Positions 21,778-29,468 of a stretch of DNA of 64,000 bases are shown here, piece by piece; within the stretch, counting starts at the first letter, position 1; each line of letters opens with the position of its first letter. The position numbers were made by a program, and so were the translations under genes. The stretch is from Pseudoalteromonas luteoviolacea DSM 6061 (GTDB lineage Bacteria > Pseudomonadota > Gammaproteobacteria > Enterobacterales > Alteromonadaceae), in assembly GCF_001625655.1 (NCBI RefSeq), contig NZ_AUYB01000085.1:1-64000 (forward strand), read 5' to 3'. The notes beneath the pieces were generated by a model. The model was not told the DNA's origin, did not search any database, and saw nothing but the letters and a program-made list of their open reading frames with translations.

Positions 21778-21812
21778 GATCTTTTTAAAGATCTTTATTG
21801 ATCTTATATTTA
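21778..21812. repeat. Three tandem AT-rich 13-mers (DNA unwinding element)
   Basis: GATCTTTTTAAAG, GATCTTTATTGAT and GATCTTATATTTA follow one another with one to three bases of overlap. They correspond to the L, M and R 13-mers of E. coli oriC (GATCTNTTNTTTT). Confidence 0.8.
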
Positions 21813-22005
21813 AAGGCGGTGAGATCTGTGTATAACGTTATATTCCTAAATTGATCCATAGACTTAGGTCAGATCAAATGATGTGAATTAGATCGGATCT
21901 CATAGCGTATAAGCTTTGATCAAATCGGCTATTTATACACAGCCACTTGAGTCATTAAATTTATCCAATGGATAAGTAAGTATAGATCATCAGTTAGATC
22001 AAGGG

Positions 22006-22014
22006 TTATCCACA
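22006..22014 (+). promoter_or_regulatory. Consensus DnaA box (R4-like)
   Basis: Perfect TTATCCACA. A second perfect copy lies on the other strand 24 bases to the right, at 22039-22047, next to the mioC stop codon. Confidence 0.9.
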
Positions 22015-22068
22015 ATACCTATAAAATTTCAGTAAATTTGTGGATAACTTATGTGAAACTGATCTTTA

Positions 22069-22512
22069 TTAACTTGCTTTTAAGATCTCACTTAATTCTG
22101 GTAGCCATTCAAGTGCTGTGTCTTCAGGCAAAGCTTCATCTAATACATCTATTGTTAGCGTAGGCAATAAAGGTTTCGCCCCTTTGTCTGTTAACAGCTT
22201 AGCGCCATTTATCGCGGCATAGTTATAAGTGTCGTAACTGGAATCACCGATACCTACAACTGCAAACTTAATGTGGCTCATATCCGATTTTGCTTGGAGC
22301 TGAGAGATAAAAGGTAACAAATTTTCAGGGTAATCACCTGCACCATAAGTAGACGTGACAATTAACCAGGTGTCACCTGTGCATTCTGACAGGTCCGGCT
22401 GTTCGTGCAGGTTACAGGAGACTGATCTCGATTCTAGATCTTCTGCAAGCTGCTCTGCAACGTATTCAGCAGATCCCATTTGACTGCCGATTATGATCTC
22501 TAAGTTACTCAT
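22069..22512 (-). CDS. mioC: Flavodoxin-like protein MioC
   Basis: MioC is a small FMN flavodoxin implicated in biotin synthase electron transfer. The 147-residue protein has the FMN phosphate loop GSQMGSAEYVAEQL (9-22), the isoalloxazine loops TSTYGAGDYPEN and GIGDSSYDTYNYAA, and no other domain. As in E. coli it is transcribed toward oriC, so its transcription could influence origin opening. Two DnaA boxes lie upstream, at 22699-22707 and 22792-22800. Confidence 0.93.
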   Translation of the reverse strand: MSNLEIIIGSQMGSAEYVAEQLAEDLESRSVSCNLHEQPDLSECTGDTWLIVTSTYGAGDYPENLLPFISQLQAKSDMSHIKFAVVGIGDSSYDTYNYAAINGAKLLTDKGAKPLLPTLTIDVLDEALPEDTALEWLPELSEILKAS

Positions 22513-23527
22513 TTCTTCTCGTGAAATCGTATTTTATGCGGCTCATAATAATGCGCGCTGAGCAGAAGTAAAGAGATAGTTTTTCACTTGGATAAAATTA
22601 AACTGGTGAAATATTGGCTTATTGTGGATTTAACTCTTCATCTAACTGTTTTTAATAGATTAAATAAATTATTCCTGTTGCTTTTTTGTCTTATTTTCTG
22701 TGGATAAGCAGGTAATAAGATTAAGATAAATAAACTCAAAATAGTGTGTCGATCTGGTGCTTGAGAGTGCGATTAGTTTAAAATTTATTAATGTGGATAA
22801 TTTTATCCTTCGCTAGATCGATCTTGTTGTTTTTTGACTGCAATATTGGATCTATAAAGTTATCTTTATATAAGAAAATATTCTAAAAAAAGTATATTTA
22901 TGCTGATTGTAAGACAGGGATCACCAAGATTTAGCCGCTGTTTGATGCTGGATCTGGTTATTTACGCTCTTATTTGAATAGTTCGCAGTGTGAGATATAC
23001 CTTAAAGTCCGATACTAAAATTACTTATGATTGAAAAGCATACACTTTATAAGTATTTTATGCTCTTTTAATGCCTGTTCGGTACTAAAGTAATGCAAGT
23101 TGATTGAATTAATGAACCTATGTAGCTAAGGCCCTGATTATTAAGTGTAAGACTTTAAGCGCTTAAAAAAGATCCTAAAGTACGATCACTTATTAAGATC
23201 AAGTACCTAGTTGTCATGTATATACAAGTTTGTCGGCATAATAAGTATTCGTCCGCGCTTAAATTATTGGCTCCCTCATTCAAACAGCATGTTGTAAGGT
23301 TTTTAACAAAGCGTCTACAGCGAACTGAGTGATTGGGTATGATGAAAATATTCAGCCTGAGTTTGTGTTTGGTGTATGATACTGAGCCTGCTAAGTGTCT
23401 AAATTATGGTAATAAAGAAGCAAAAGGGACTTGGAGAGCGGGTTTTTAAGAGCGGTAAGGCAAGGGGCTGATAAAGACTTAAAACAAGTCATTGAGATGC
23501 TCGATGATTTACACCGAGCACAGATGA
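22513..23527. other. 1-kb gene-poor, AT-rich region between mioC and mnmE
   Basis: No convincing gene. It contains two perfect inverted DnaA boxes (TGTGGATAA at 22699-22707 and 22792-22800), several GATC sites and a 14-bp palindrome TTTAAGCGCTTAAA at 23154-23167. A short plus-strand frame (23431-23553, TTG start, 40 aa) has protein-like composition at its end but overlaps the mnmE 3' end and lacks a ribosome binding site. The area may be an extension of the origin region or the remains of decayed genes. Confidence 0.5.
22699..22707 (-). promoter_or_regulatory. DnaA box upstream of mioC
   Basis: Perfect TTATCCACA on the minus strand, 187 bases upstream of the mioC start. A second copy lies at 22792-22800. 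It may couple mioC transcription to DnaA level, as proposed for E. coli mioC. Confidence 0.65.
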
Positions 23528-24892
23528 TCATTTACCAATACAGAATGAACTGAAGATCTTACCGAGTAGATCATCCGAAGTGAATTCACCTGTAATTTCA
23601 TTGAGATACTGTTGAGTTAAACGTAACTCTTCGGCTAATATTTCACCAGCCACATGCATTTCAAGTTGGGTTTGACCGATTTCCAAATGTTCAGCAGCAC
23701 GTTCAAGTGCATCCAAATGTCTACGGCGAGCCATAAAGCCACCTTCATTGGCACCAGTAAAACCGATACATGCTTTTAGGTGTTCACGTAATGTATCAAC
23801 TCCTGTATTGGTTTGTGCACTTAGTCGTAATACCGGGTAACTGCCTTGTTGGCATAGCCCTTGTTGCTCATCACATAGATCAATTTTGTTGCGGATGACT
23901 GTAATGTCCATGCCTGGCGGTAATTTTTCCATAAACTCAGGCCAGATCTTTAACGGATCGGTTTCAAGTGTTTGGGTACCATCAACCATAAATAGTACGT
24001 GATCCGCGCCGCTTATTTCTTCCCAAGCGCGTTCTATGCCTATCTGTTCAACTTTGTCAGGACTTTCACGAAGGCCGGCAGTATCAATAATATGCAAAGG
24101 CATGCCGTCAATATGAATGTGTTCGCGCAGCACGTCTCGAGTGGTGCCTGCGATGTCTGTCACTATGGCTGCTTCACGGCCTGCAAGCGCATTTAAAAGT
24201 GAAGATTTACCAGCATTTGGGCGTCCAGCAATAACAACTCGCATACCTTCACGCATAATGCTGCCTTGTTTAGCTTGTTGTCTAACTTCAGCTAGTTGAT
24301 TGATGATTGCTTGTAAGTCACCAGCCACTTTACCATCTGAGAGGAAATCAATTTCTTCATCTGGAAAGTCAATTGCTGCTTCCACATACATGCGTAGGTG
24401 AATCACTTGTTCCACCAGCACATTAATATGTTTAGAGAAATCACCTTGCAAAGAGTGTAGGGCGCTTTTCGCCGCTTGTTCACTGGTTGCATTAATCAGA
24501 TCGGCTATGGCCTCGGCTTGCGTTAAGTCTAGCTTGTCATTCATAAATGCACGCTCGGAAAACTCGCCTGGTTTCGCTAATCTGACACCTTCAATTTGAC
24601 TGATCTCTTTGAGCAGCATGTCTATGACAACTGGGCCACCATGCCCTTGGAGCTCAAGGACGTCTTCTCCTGTGAACGAATTTGGACCTTGGAAGAATAG
24701 GGCGATGCCTTGATCTAATTGTTCACCTGCGAGTGTGTTGAAAGGCAGGTATTCGGCATAGCGTGTTTTGGGACACTTACCGAGGATTTTATCGGCGACG
24801 AGTTGAGCTTTGGCACCCGAAATACGGATGATCCCCACGCCACCGCGACCTGGTGCGGTTGCCTGAGCTGCTATGGTATCTTGTGCAATCAT
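23528..24892 (-). CDS. mnmE: tRNA modification GTPase MnmE
   Basis: MnmE (TrmE) is the GTPase partner of MnmG in wobble-uridine modification. The 454-residue protein has an N-terminal tetrahydrofolate-binding domain (1-118), a helical domain, an inserted G domain with G1 GRPNAGKS (223-230), G3 DTAGLRE and G4 NKID, and the C-terminal CIGK whose Cys451 is the conserved catalytic cysteine. In most relatives it follows yidC directly; here a redox module of about 4 kb separates them. Confidence 0.97.
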   Translation of the reverse strand: MIAQDTIAAQATAPGRGGVGIIRISGAKAQLVADKILGKCPKTRYAEYLPFNTLAGEQLDQGIALFFQGPNSFTGEDVLELQGHGGPVVIDMLLKEISQIEGVRLAKPGEFSERAFMNDKLDLTQAEAIADLINATSEQAAKSALHSLQGDFSKHINVLVEQVIHLRMYVEAAIDFPDEEIDFLSDGKVAGDLQAIINQLAEVRQQAKQGSIMREGMRVVIAGRPNAGKSSLLNALAGREAAIVTDIAGTTRDVLREHIHIDGMPLHIIDTAGLRESPDKVEQIGIERAWEEISGADHVLFMVDGTQTLETDPLKIWPEFMEKLPPGMDITVIRNKIDLCDEQQGLCQQGSYPVLRLSAQTNTGVDTLREHLKACIGFTGANEGGFMARRRHLDALERAAEHLEIGQTQLEMHVAGEILAEELRLTQQYLNEITGEFTSDDLLGKIFSSFCIGK

Positions 24893-25017
24893 ATTGTCTC
24901 ATGCTGAATGACAGTGTTCTGAGCTTAATTGTACAGCAATTGGCTTTTCTCAGGTATAGTGGAGCTAAATGAATAAAGATAATTACTCGAGATGTAGAGA
25001 TAAGGACAGTCTAAGTC

Positions 25018-27186
25018 GTGTTGTTATTCAGTCAATTTCGTTTCGACTCTGAGCGTTTAGCACTTTATCGTGGCCAGGTAGCCATCAATTTGCGACCAAA
25101 AGTGGCGCAGTTACTCGACTATTTTCTAACTCATCCTAATCAATTAATAAGAAGAGAGCAGCTACTTTCAGCGCTTTGGCAACATGGTGAGTTCCGTGAG
25201 GCTGCACTAAATCAAAGTATCACAGAATTGCGCCAAGTATTACAAGATGATGCAAAAAATCCAATTTATATCAAAACATTACCGCATCAGGGTTATGTGT
25301 GGATCTGTCAGGTAAAAACCGCCTCTTGTTACAAACAAAGAGTCACCTTGATTGCGAGTGTAGGGCTGACTATTTTAGCTTTAATAGGTGGGTTGTATCG
25401 TTATCAATATATATCACCGCCATCCACTCAAGTTCAAGCAAAAACGCAGTTACTTATTCACCCCATGCAAAATCTTACTGGCGTGCAAGCGAACGCTTGG
25501 TGGGGGTATGCACTTGAAGGAACTTTACGTGATAGTTTGCAAAGCAATTATCAACTGATCCCCAAGAGTAAAACGCCAGATTACTTGGAGCAATCAGAAA
25601 AGGGCGCACCGCAGCAGCTCTTTTTATCTTTGCAGTCCACACAACAACGCTACTTGTTGACAGCCAAATTAGCTGATCGTCAAACTCAGGTGCTTGTTGA
25701 GCAGCTTGATGAAAACTTTATAGAAATTGCTCACCAATTAGTGAACGCATTAACCATTAATAAACCTATGTCTATCTCTGAACATAAAGAAGTTAATGGT
25801 CTAAGGGACTACTTCCGGGGCATCCAAGCGTTAAATGAACATGGTCCTAAGTTGGCAAAGACATATTTTGAAGCGGCATTAATCCAAGCCCCTGATCATG
25901 TGCCTTCTCAAATAGAACTGGCGCGAATTGCGTGGTTACAAGGGAATGTTGAATTGGCCGAATACTACTTTGGAGAGGTTGATATTGTATCTGCCTCTTT
26001 AACTTTACAGACGCGATATTATCTTTATCTCGGGGAATTCCAAAAAGTATTGGGTGAATATCAACAAGCGGGTCAAAATGCGCAAAGAGCGTTGAAGTTG
26101 GCTGAACACAATCAATTTATAGAACAAATGGCGAGCAGCTATCAATTACTTGCAGATATTGCCTGGAGCACTTTGCAATGGCAGGACTATTCCCATGCTA
26201 TGAGCGCCGCACATGCACTCATTGGCAGCCGCTCTTTCGCTTACAGCGAAGCACAACGATCGTTTTACTTGGCAAACCCACCCGCCGCAGGACCTGAGCA
26301 AAAAAATGTCGTGAACTTAGCACAAAGTAAAGAAGTACTGGCGAGCGCTATTCAATATTACCGGCAAACCAATCAGCGTATAGAGCTCTCCAAAAGTTTG
26401 TTTGCTTACGGGCAGAATTATCTAGTCCCTGTTTCTGAAAGTGAAGGTAGTTTGTTAGAAGCGTTGGAAATTGCCGCTAATAGTGGCGATCAATATTTTA
26501 AAATGCAAGTACTCACTTACTTAGGGTTTTATTATATTCAGCTTCATCAAGGGCAGAGAGCATTGGATTACCTTAATCAAGTTGAATTACAGCAGACATT
26601 TAAGCCTGCATTAGAGCAGCTGAGTTTACTCAAGGCAATGGCCTACATGGATATTGGCCTGACAACAAATCAGCAACAGGCATTAGACACCGCTGAGCAG
26701 CTGTTTGAATCCATACTGTTAGCTGAGACAACATCCGCTATGGCAGGCGCCAACGTGAAGCTATTGTTGGCATGGGTGGCGCTAAGGCAAGGAGAGATAG
26801 ATAAATCGCTGTTGTTATCACATGCAGCTCTAGAGTCGTATGAACAGAGTGGTCTGAGCGATGCGATGACCTACGCAAAATATACGCAAATGTATATCCA
26901 TTTACTTCAAAATGAGCCTAGAGATGCCCTGAAATTGATGGATTTAGAGCACGATAAAGAAGCACATTTAATGTTGTTTTACTCTGCTGCGGCTGCTCAT
27001 ATGACAGAAAATATGGCACTACTAGAACAGACGCAGAGGATGCTTAGAAACTTAAAAAATAGTGATGCGCTGTTAGCACAGTTAGCGCTATTTAAACAAC
27101 AACCGCAAGGAGACGCCAAGCTCATTGCTGATCTGCTGGACGCTCCCTATAGTGTTTATTGTCAAAGCAAATGGATTTTAGAGTGA
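25018..27186 (+). CDS. Membrane-bound winged-helix regulator with TPR-like sensor (722 aa)
   Basis: This ToxR/CadC-type transcription regulator has an OmpR-like winged helix (5-98, ending HQGYVWIC), a single transmembrane helix (109-126) and a long periplasmic or exported part of helical repeats resembling TPRs (about 265-700). The start is a GTG with AAGGA about 11 bases upstream. It is convergent with the thiol-redox operon, overlapping it by 9 bases at the stop codons, and is the obvious candidate regulator of that operon, whose upstream region has four helically phased heptamers. This pairing is inferred. Confidence 0.82.
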   Translation: MLLFSQFRFDSERLALYRGQVAINLRPKVAQLLDYFLTHPNQLIRREQLLSALWQHGEFREAALNQSITELRQVLQDDAKNPIYIKTLPHQGYVWICQVKTASCYKQRVTLIASVGLTILALIGGLYRYQYISPPSTQVQAKTQLLIHPMQNLTGVQANAWWGYALEGTLRDSLQSNYQLIPKSKTPDYLEQSEKGAPQQLFLSLQSTQQRYLLTAKLADRQTQVLVEQLDENFIEIAHQLVNALTINKPMSISEHKEVNGLRDYFRGIQALNEHGPKLAKTYFEAALIQAPDHVPSQIELARIAWLQGNVELAEYYFGEVDIVSASLTLQTRYYLYLGEFQKVLGEYQQAGQNAQRALKLAEHNQFIEQMASSYQLLADIAWSTLQWQDYSHAMSAAHALIGSRSFAYSEAQRSFYLANPPAAGPEQKNVVNLAQSKEVLASAIQYYRQTNQRIELSKSLFAYGQNYLVPVSESEGSLLEALEIAANSGDQYFKMQVLTYLGFYYIQLHQGQRALDYLNQVELQQTFKPALEQLSLLKAMAYMDIGLTTNQQQALDTAEQLFESILLAETTSAMAGANVKLLLAWVALRQGEIDKSLLLSHAALESYEQSGLSDAMTYAKYTQMYIHLLQNEPRDALKLMDLEHDKEAHLMLFYSAAAAHMTENMALLEQTQRMLRNLKNSDALLAQLALFKQQPQGDAKLIADLLDAPYSVYCQSKWILE

Positions 27187-27933
27187 CAAGTGATGCGGTT
27201 TTGGTACTTGATTGCCTCTGTATACCACTTTGCCCGTGGCATCTTGTACAATCCAATAAGGCAAATCTCTGATCTTAAAGTGACTAAATAACTGGTTTTG
27301 TGCATCGAAAACAATGTGATGATTGACATCAAATCGCTTTTTATAACTTAAGGCACTTGCTTGATCAGCGTAAAACGGTTTGATGATCGTTAATACATTT
27401 TTTGGCGAGTTTATCGCTAACTGATTATTTTGCCTGATGCGTTGTTGACAGTCCGGAATGTGTTGAAAAGGGCATAGACTGTCACTAAAAAATAGCACCT
27501 GATAGTCATGCTGAATCTGACTTATACTCAGGGGCTTGCCTGACAATGTGGCCATCTGTTTGTTGGTCATTTCATAGGCAGTGATTTTGGGGGAGGTTGA
27601 CAGTGATTCTTTCAATATAACTTTTCCATTTTCTACTATGACACGAGTTGGGGTTTGCCTGACTTGATATTTAAAGGTGAGTTGATTATTGGTGTCGATA
27701 GTTAAGTTTGCAAACTCTTGATGAACATCTATAAACTGTTCTAAGCTTGCTTGATCAATATTGATATCTGGCTGTAAAAAAATGCGCTTCCCCTGGGGTT
27801 TAGGCATATGGGTGGTTTGGTAGTATGCATCCCAAATATTGATAAAAACATATTCTTTGGTTTTTGCATTGGCACTTTTAATAGTGGCAAGTATTAATAA
27901 TAGAATGCTTAGATTGACTAGTTGTATATACAT
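27178..27933 (-). CDS. Exported two-domain thioredoxin-fold protein lacking CXXC
   Basis: The 251-residue protein has a signal peptide (about 1-23, ending SANA) and what look like two thioredoxin-like units. The first (about 26-110) keeps a cis-proline region QTPTRVIVENGKV but has no active-site cysteines. The second (about 143-245) has FFSDSLCPFQHIPDC, where Cys154 and Cys162 are seven residues apart in place of CXXC, and the cis-proline segment DLPYWIV. It is the last gene of the redox operon, two bases after the TlpA-like gene. It may be a substrate-binding or chaperone-like partner. The precise role is unknown. Confidence 0.65.
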   Translation of the reverse strand: MYIQLVNLSILLLILATIKSANAKTKEYVFINIWDAYYQTTHMPKPQGKRIFLQPDINIDQASLEQFIDVHQEFANLTIDTNNQLTFKYQVRQTPTRVIVENGKVILKESLSTSPKITAYEMTNKQMATLSGKPLSISQIQHDYQVLFFSDSLCPFQHIPDCQQRIRQNNQLAINSPKNVLTIIKPFYADQASALSYKKRFDVNHHIVFDAQNQLFSHFKIRDLPYWIVQDATGKVVYRGNQVPKPHHLSL

Positions 27934-27935
27934 TA

Positions 27936-28385
27936 TTATTTCCCTCTTAACTGGGCCAGCTTTTGTGCGAGCTGATCAGTAAATAATCCACTTCGATAGA
28001 CTTCATTTCCTTGTGCATCAATTAAGATATGTTGTGGTGTTCCAAGCACAGCATAGTGCTTTGTAATGATGCCATCGCTATCAAACACCGTGGGGAAGTT
28101 GTAATTGTGTTTGCCTAGATAGCGCTTAACCCCCTCAAGTGTTTGGTTGAACCCAATATTGACTGAGATCACTTGATATGCGCCTTTTGCGTCTTCATAG
28201 CTTTGCTGCAATACGGGCATTTCCTCAACGCAGTAAGCGCACCAGGTTGCCCAAAACTTTAAGTATGTGATTTTTCCCTGTGTTGAGATGGTCTGCTCAT
28301 TGAGAGCTTTCGCTTCTATTGGGGCATATTGTTTGGCATGTGCTGAGAGGCAAAGTATGCTCAGTACAAATATTAGTGTTTTCAT
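27936..28385 (-). CDS. TlpA/ResA-like periplasmic thioredoxin
   Basis: This 149-residue exported protein-disulfide reductase has a signal peptide (1-17, ending AHA), the active site W-C49-A-Y-C52 in FWATWCAYC, and the cis-proline segment GTPQHILID. It lies between the DsbD-like channel gene (22 bases upstream) and the odd two-domain thioredoxin. The likely role is to carry reducing power received from the membrane channel to periplasmic targets. Confidence 0.85.
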   Translation of the reverse strand: MKTLIFVLSILCLSAHAKQYAPIEAKALNEQTISTQGKITYLKFWATWCAYCVEEMPVLQQSYEDAKGAYQVISVNIGFNQTLEGVKRYLGKHNYNFPTVFDSDGIITKHYAVLGTPQHILIDAQGNEVYRSGLFTDQLAQKLAQLRGK

Positions 28386-28407
28386 TTTAATGTCCTTTAA
28401 AAGAATG

Positions 28408-29079
28408 TTAGAGCCAGCTTTTACCAGCTTGGATTAGAAAATATTGGGCCATAGCAATGAGAATGAGCGTAGTAGCTGTATTGATATGGGATAACCACTT
28501 CCCTGATTTTGGGAGCGTTGTTAGCAAACGAGTACTGGTACCTGCGAAAAGCAGTAGGGCGCTCATGCCGAGAGCAAAGCCAAATAACATAAGTCCGCCC
28601 AGTAAGGGTTGCTGATTGGCTGCTACAAACACCAGTAAACCGCCAAGTACGGGAGACGTGCATGGAGCTGCTACCAGTGCACTGGCCATGCCCATAGTAA
28701 AAGGGACTGTACTTGGATTTTGAGTTAGAGATAGCGATAAAGATGGCAAGGGTAAAATCCCTTTATTGAGTGCTGCAAAGTAAAGTAGGGCATTGGCAAA
28801 CAATAATAGCACCCAGGGGTTACTGGCAATTTGACCAAACAGGCTGCCACTTAATGCGGCTATAAACCCGAGCAAGGCGTAGATGAGTGAAAACCCAGTA
28901 CAATAAAGTAGTGGGGCAATACGTGCGTGGTTTTGCCGTGAAAAGGTGGCAATGGTTATTGGCAGAATGGGGTATACACAAGGTGTAAAACTGGTTAAAA
29001 CGCCAAGCAAAAGAACTGTGGGTATGTGCCACCAGCCTATTTCCGTTGTGTTTAGAGTCTCTAAAAATATTGATTCCAT
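28408..29079 (-). CDS. CcdA/DsbD-like thiol-disulfide membrane transporter
   Basis: This 223-residue integral membrane protein matches only the transmembrane (beta) part of DsbD. Six or more helices carry the two redox cysteines, Cys34 in FTPCVYP and Cys140 in AAPCTSP. It lacks the periplasmic alpha and gamma domains of full DsbD, so it resembles CcdA or ScsB-core proteins and would pass electrons from cytoplasmic thioredoxin to the periplasmic TlpA-like protein encoded next. It starts at an ATG after GGAG and is the first gene of a three-gene operon. Confidence 0.87.
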   Translation of the reverse strand: MESIFLETLNTTEIGWWHIPTVLLLGVLTSFTPCVYPILPITIATFSRQNHARIAPLLYCTGFSLIYALLGFIAALSGSLFGQIASNPWVLLLFANALLYFAALNKGILPLPSLSLSLTQNPSTVPFTMGMASALVAAPCTSPVLGGLLVFVAANQQPLLGGLMLFGFALGMSALLLFAGTSTRLLTTLPKSGKWLSHINTATTLILIAMAQYFLIQAGKSWL

Positions 29080-29421
29080 TACTCCGATCTCTTTGGCTTA
29101 AAAAGTTGCTTAGAGCATCCTTTAAAACATTGTTGAGACCTATCAAAGTACTATCAAAACGCCATCAAATTTTATCAAACTGTTGTTCTATATTGATAAG
29201 TTTTGACCGTCTAAGACTAAAATTTGCTGTGTTTAATCAAAATCATAAGCTTGTGGATAGTGGGGTAGTAAACTGCGACGTTGTTTGTACTTTATTGGTG
29301 ACCGAACAAACAGTGGCTTTAGGTGATGGGTGCTTAGCTGCCTTTTCATTTACAGTAAAAAGGTAGTTTATTGTAATGATGTGAGTGCAATTAGCTTGTA
29401 TGTACAACTTTGATAGAAACA
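29080..29421. other. Intergenic region between redox operon and yidC
   Basis: Apart from the heptamer array and the yidC terminator I see no gene. A plus-strand open frame of about 106 codons runs through it, but it begins inside the DsbD-like gene and looks like chance. Confidence 0.5.
29141..29179 (-). promoter_or_regulatory. Four helically phased heptamers upstream of the redox operon
   Basis: TATCAAA occurs at 29141, 29152 and 29173, and CATCAAA at 29163, with spacings of 11, 11 and 10 bases (TTTGATA on the transcribed strand). The array ends 62 bases upstream of the DsbD-like start. Direct repeats at one helical turn are typical of binding sites for OmpR-type winged-helix regulators. 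Confidence 0.55.
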
Positions 29422-29450
29422 AAAAAGCCCGCAAAAATAGCGGGCTTTTT
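29421..29450 (-). terminator. Rho-independent terminator after yidC
   Basis: AAAAAGCCCGC and GCGGGCTTTTT form an 11-bp stem with a 7-base loop; on the minus strand a run of T follows. It closes the rpmH-rnpA-yidD-yidC operon and so separates it from mnmE. Confidence 0.92.
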
Positions 29451-29468
29451 CATTATTGTATCAGCAAC

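Larger units (their letters stand above)
21778..22047. other. oriC: Chromosomal replication origin, E. coli-type oriC
   Basis: The mnmG-mioC gap holds the elements of E. coli oriC in the same order. Three AT-rich 13-mers start with GATCT or GATC at 21778, 21790 and 21800 (unwinding element). An R1-like DnaA box (TTATACACA, minus strand, 21827-21835) follows, then the segment GTATAAGCTTTGATCA as in E. coli, an R2-like TTATACACA at 21933-21941, and a TTATCCA/TGGATAA pair at about 21961-21975. A perfect TTATCCACA lies at 22006-22014 and another, inverted, at 22039-22047. More than ten GATC sites for Dam/SeqA are present. The function is inferred from this layout. Confidence 0.9.

Noticed and set aside
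29046..29366. Plus-strand frame of 106 codons between the redox operon and yidC
   Set aside because: It begins inside the DsbD-like gene on the other strand, has no good ribosome binding site, and crosses the heptamer array.
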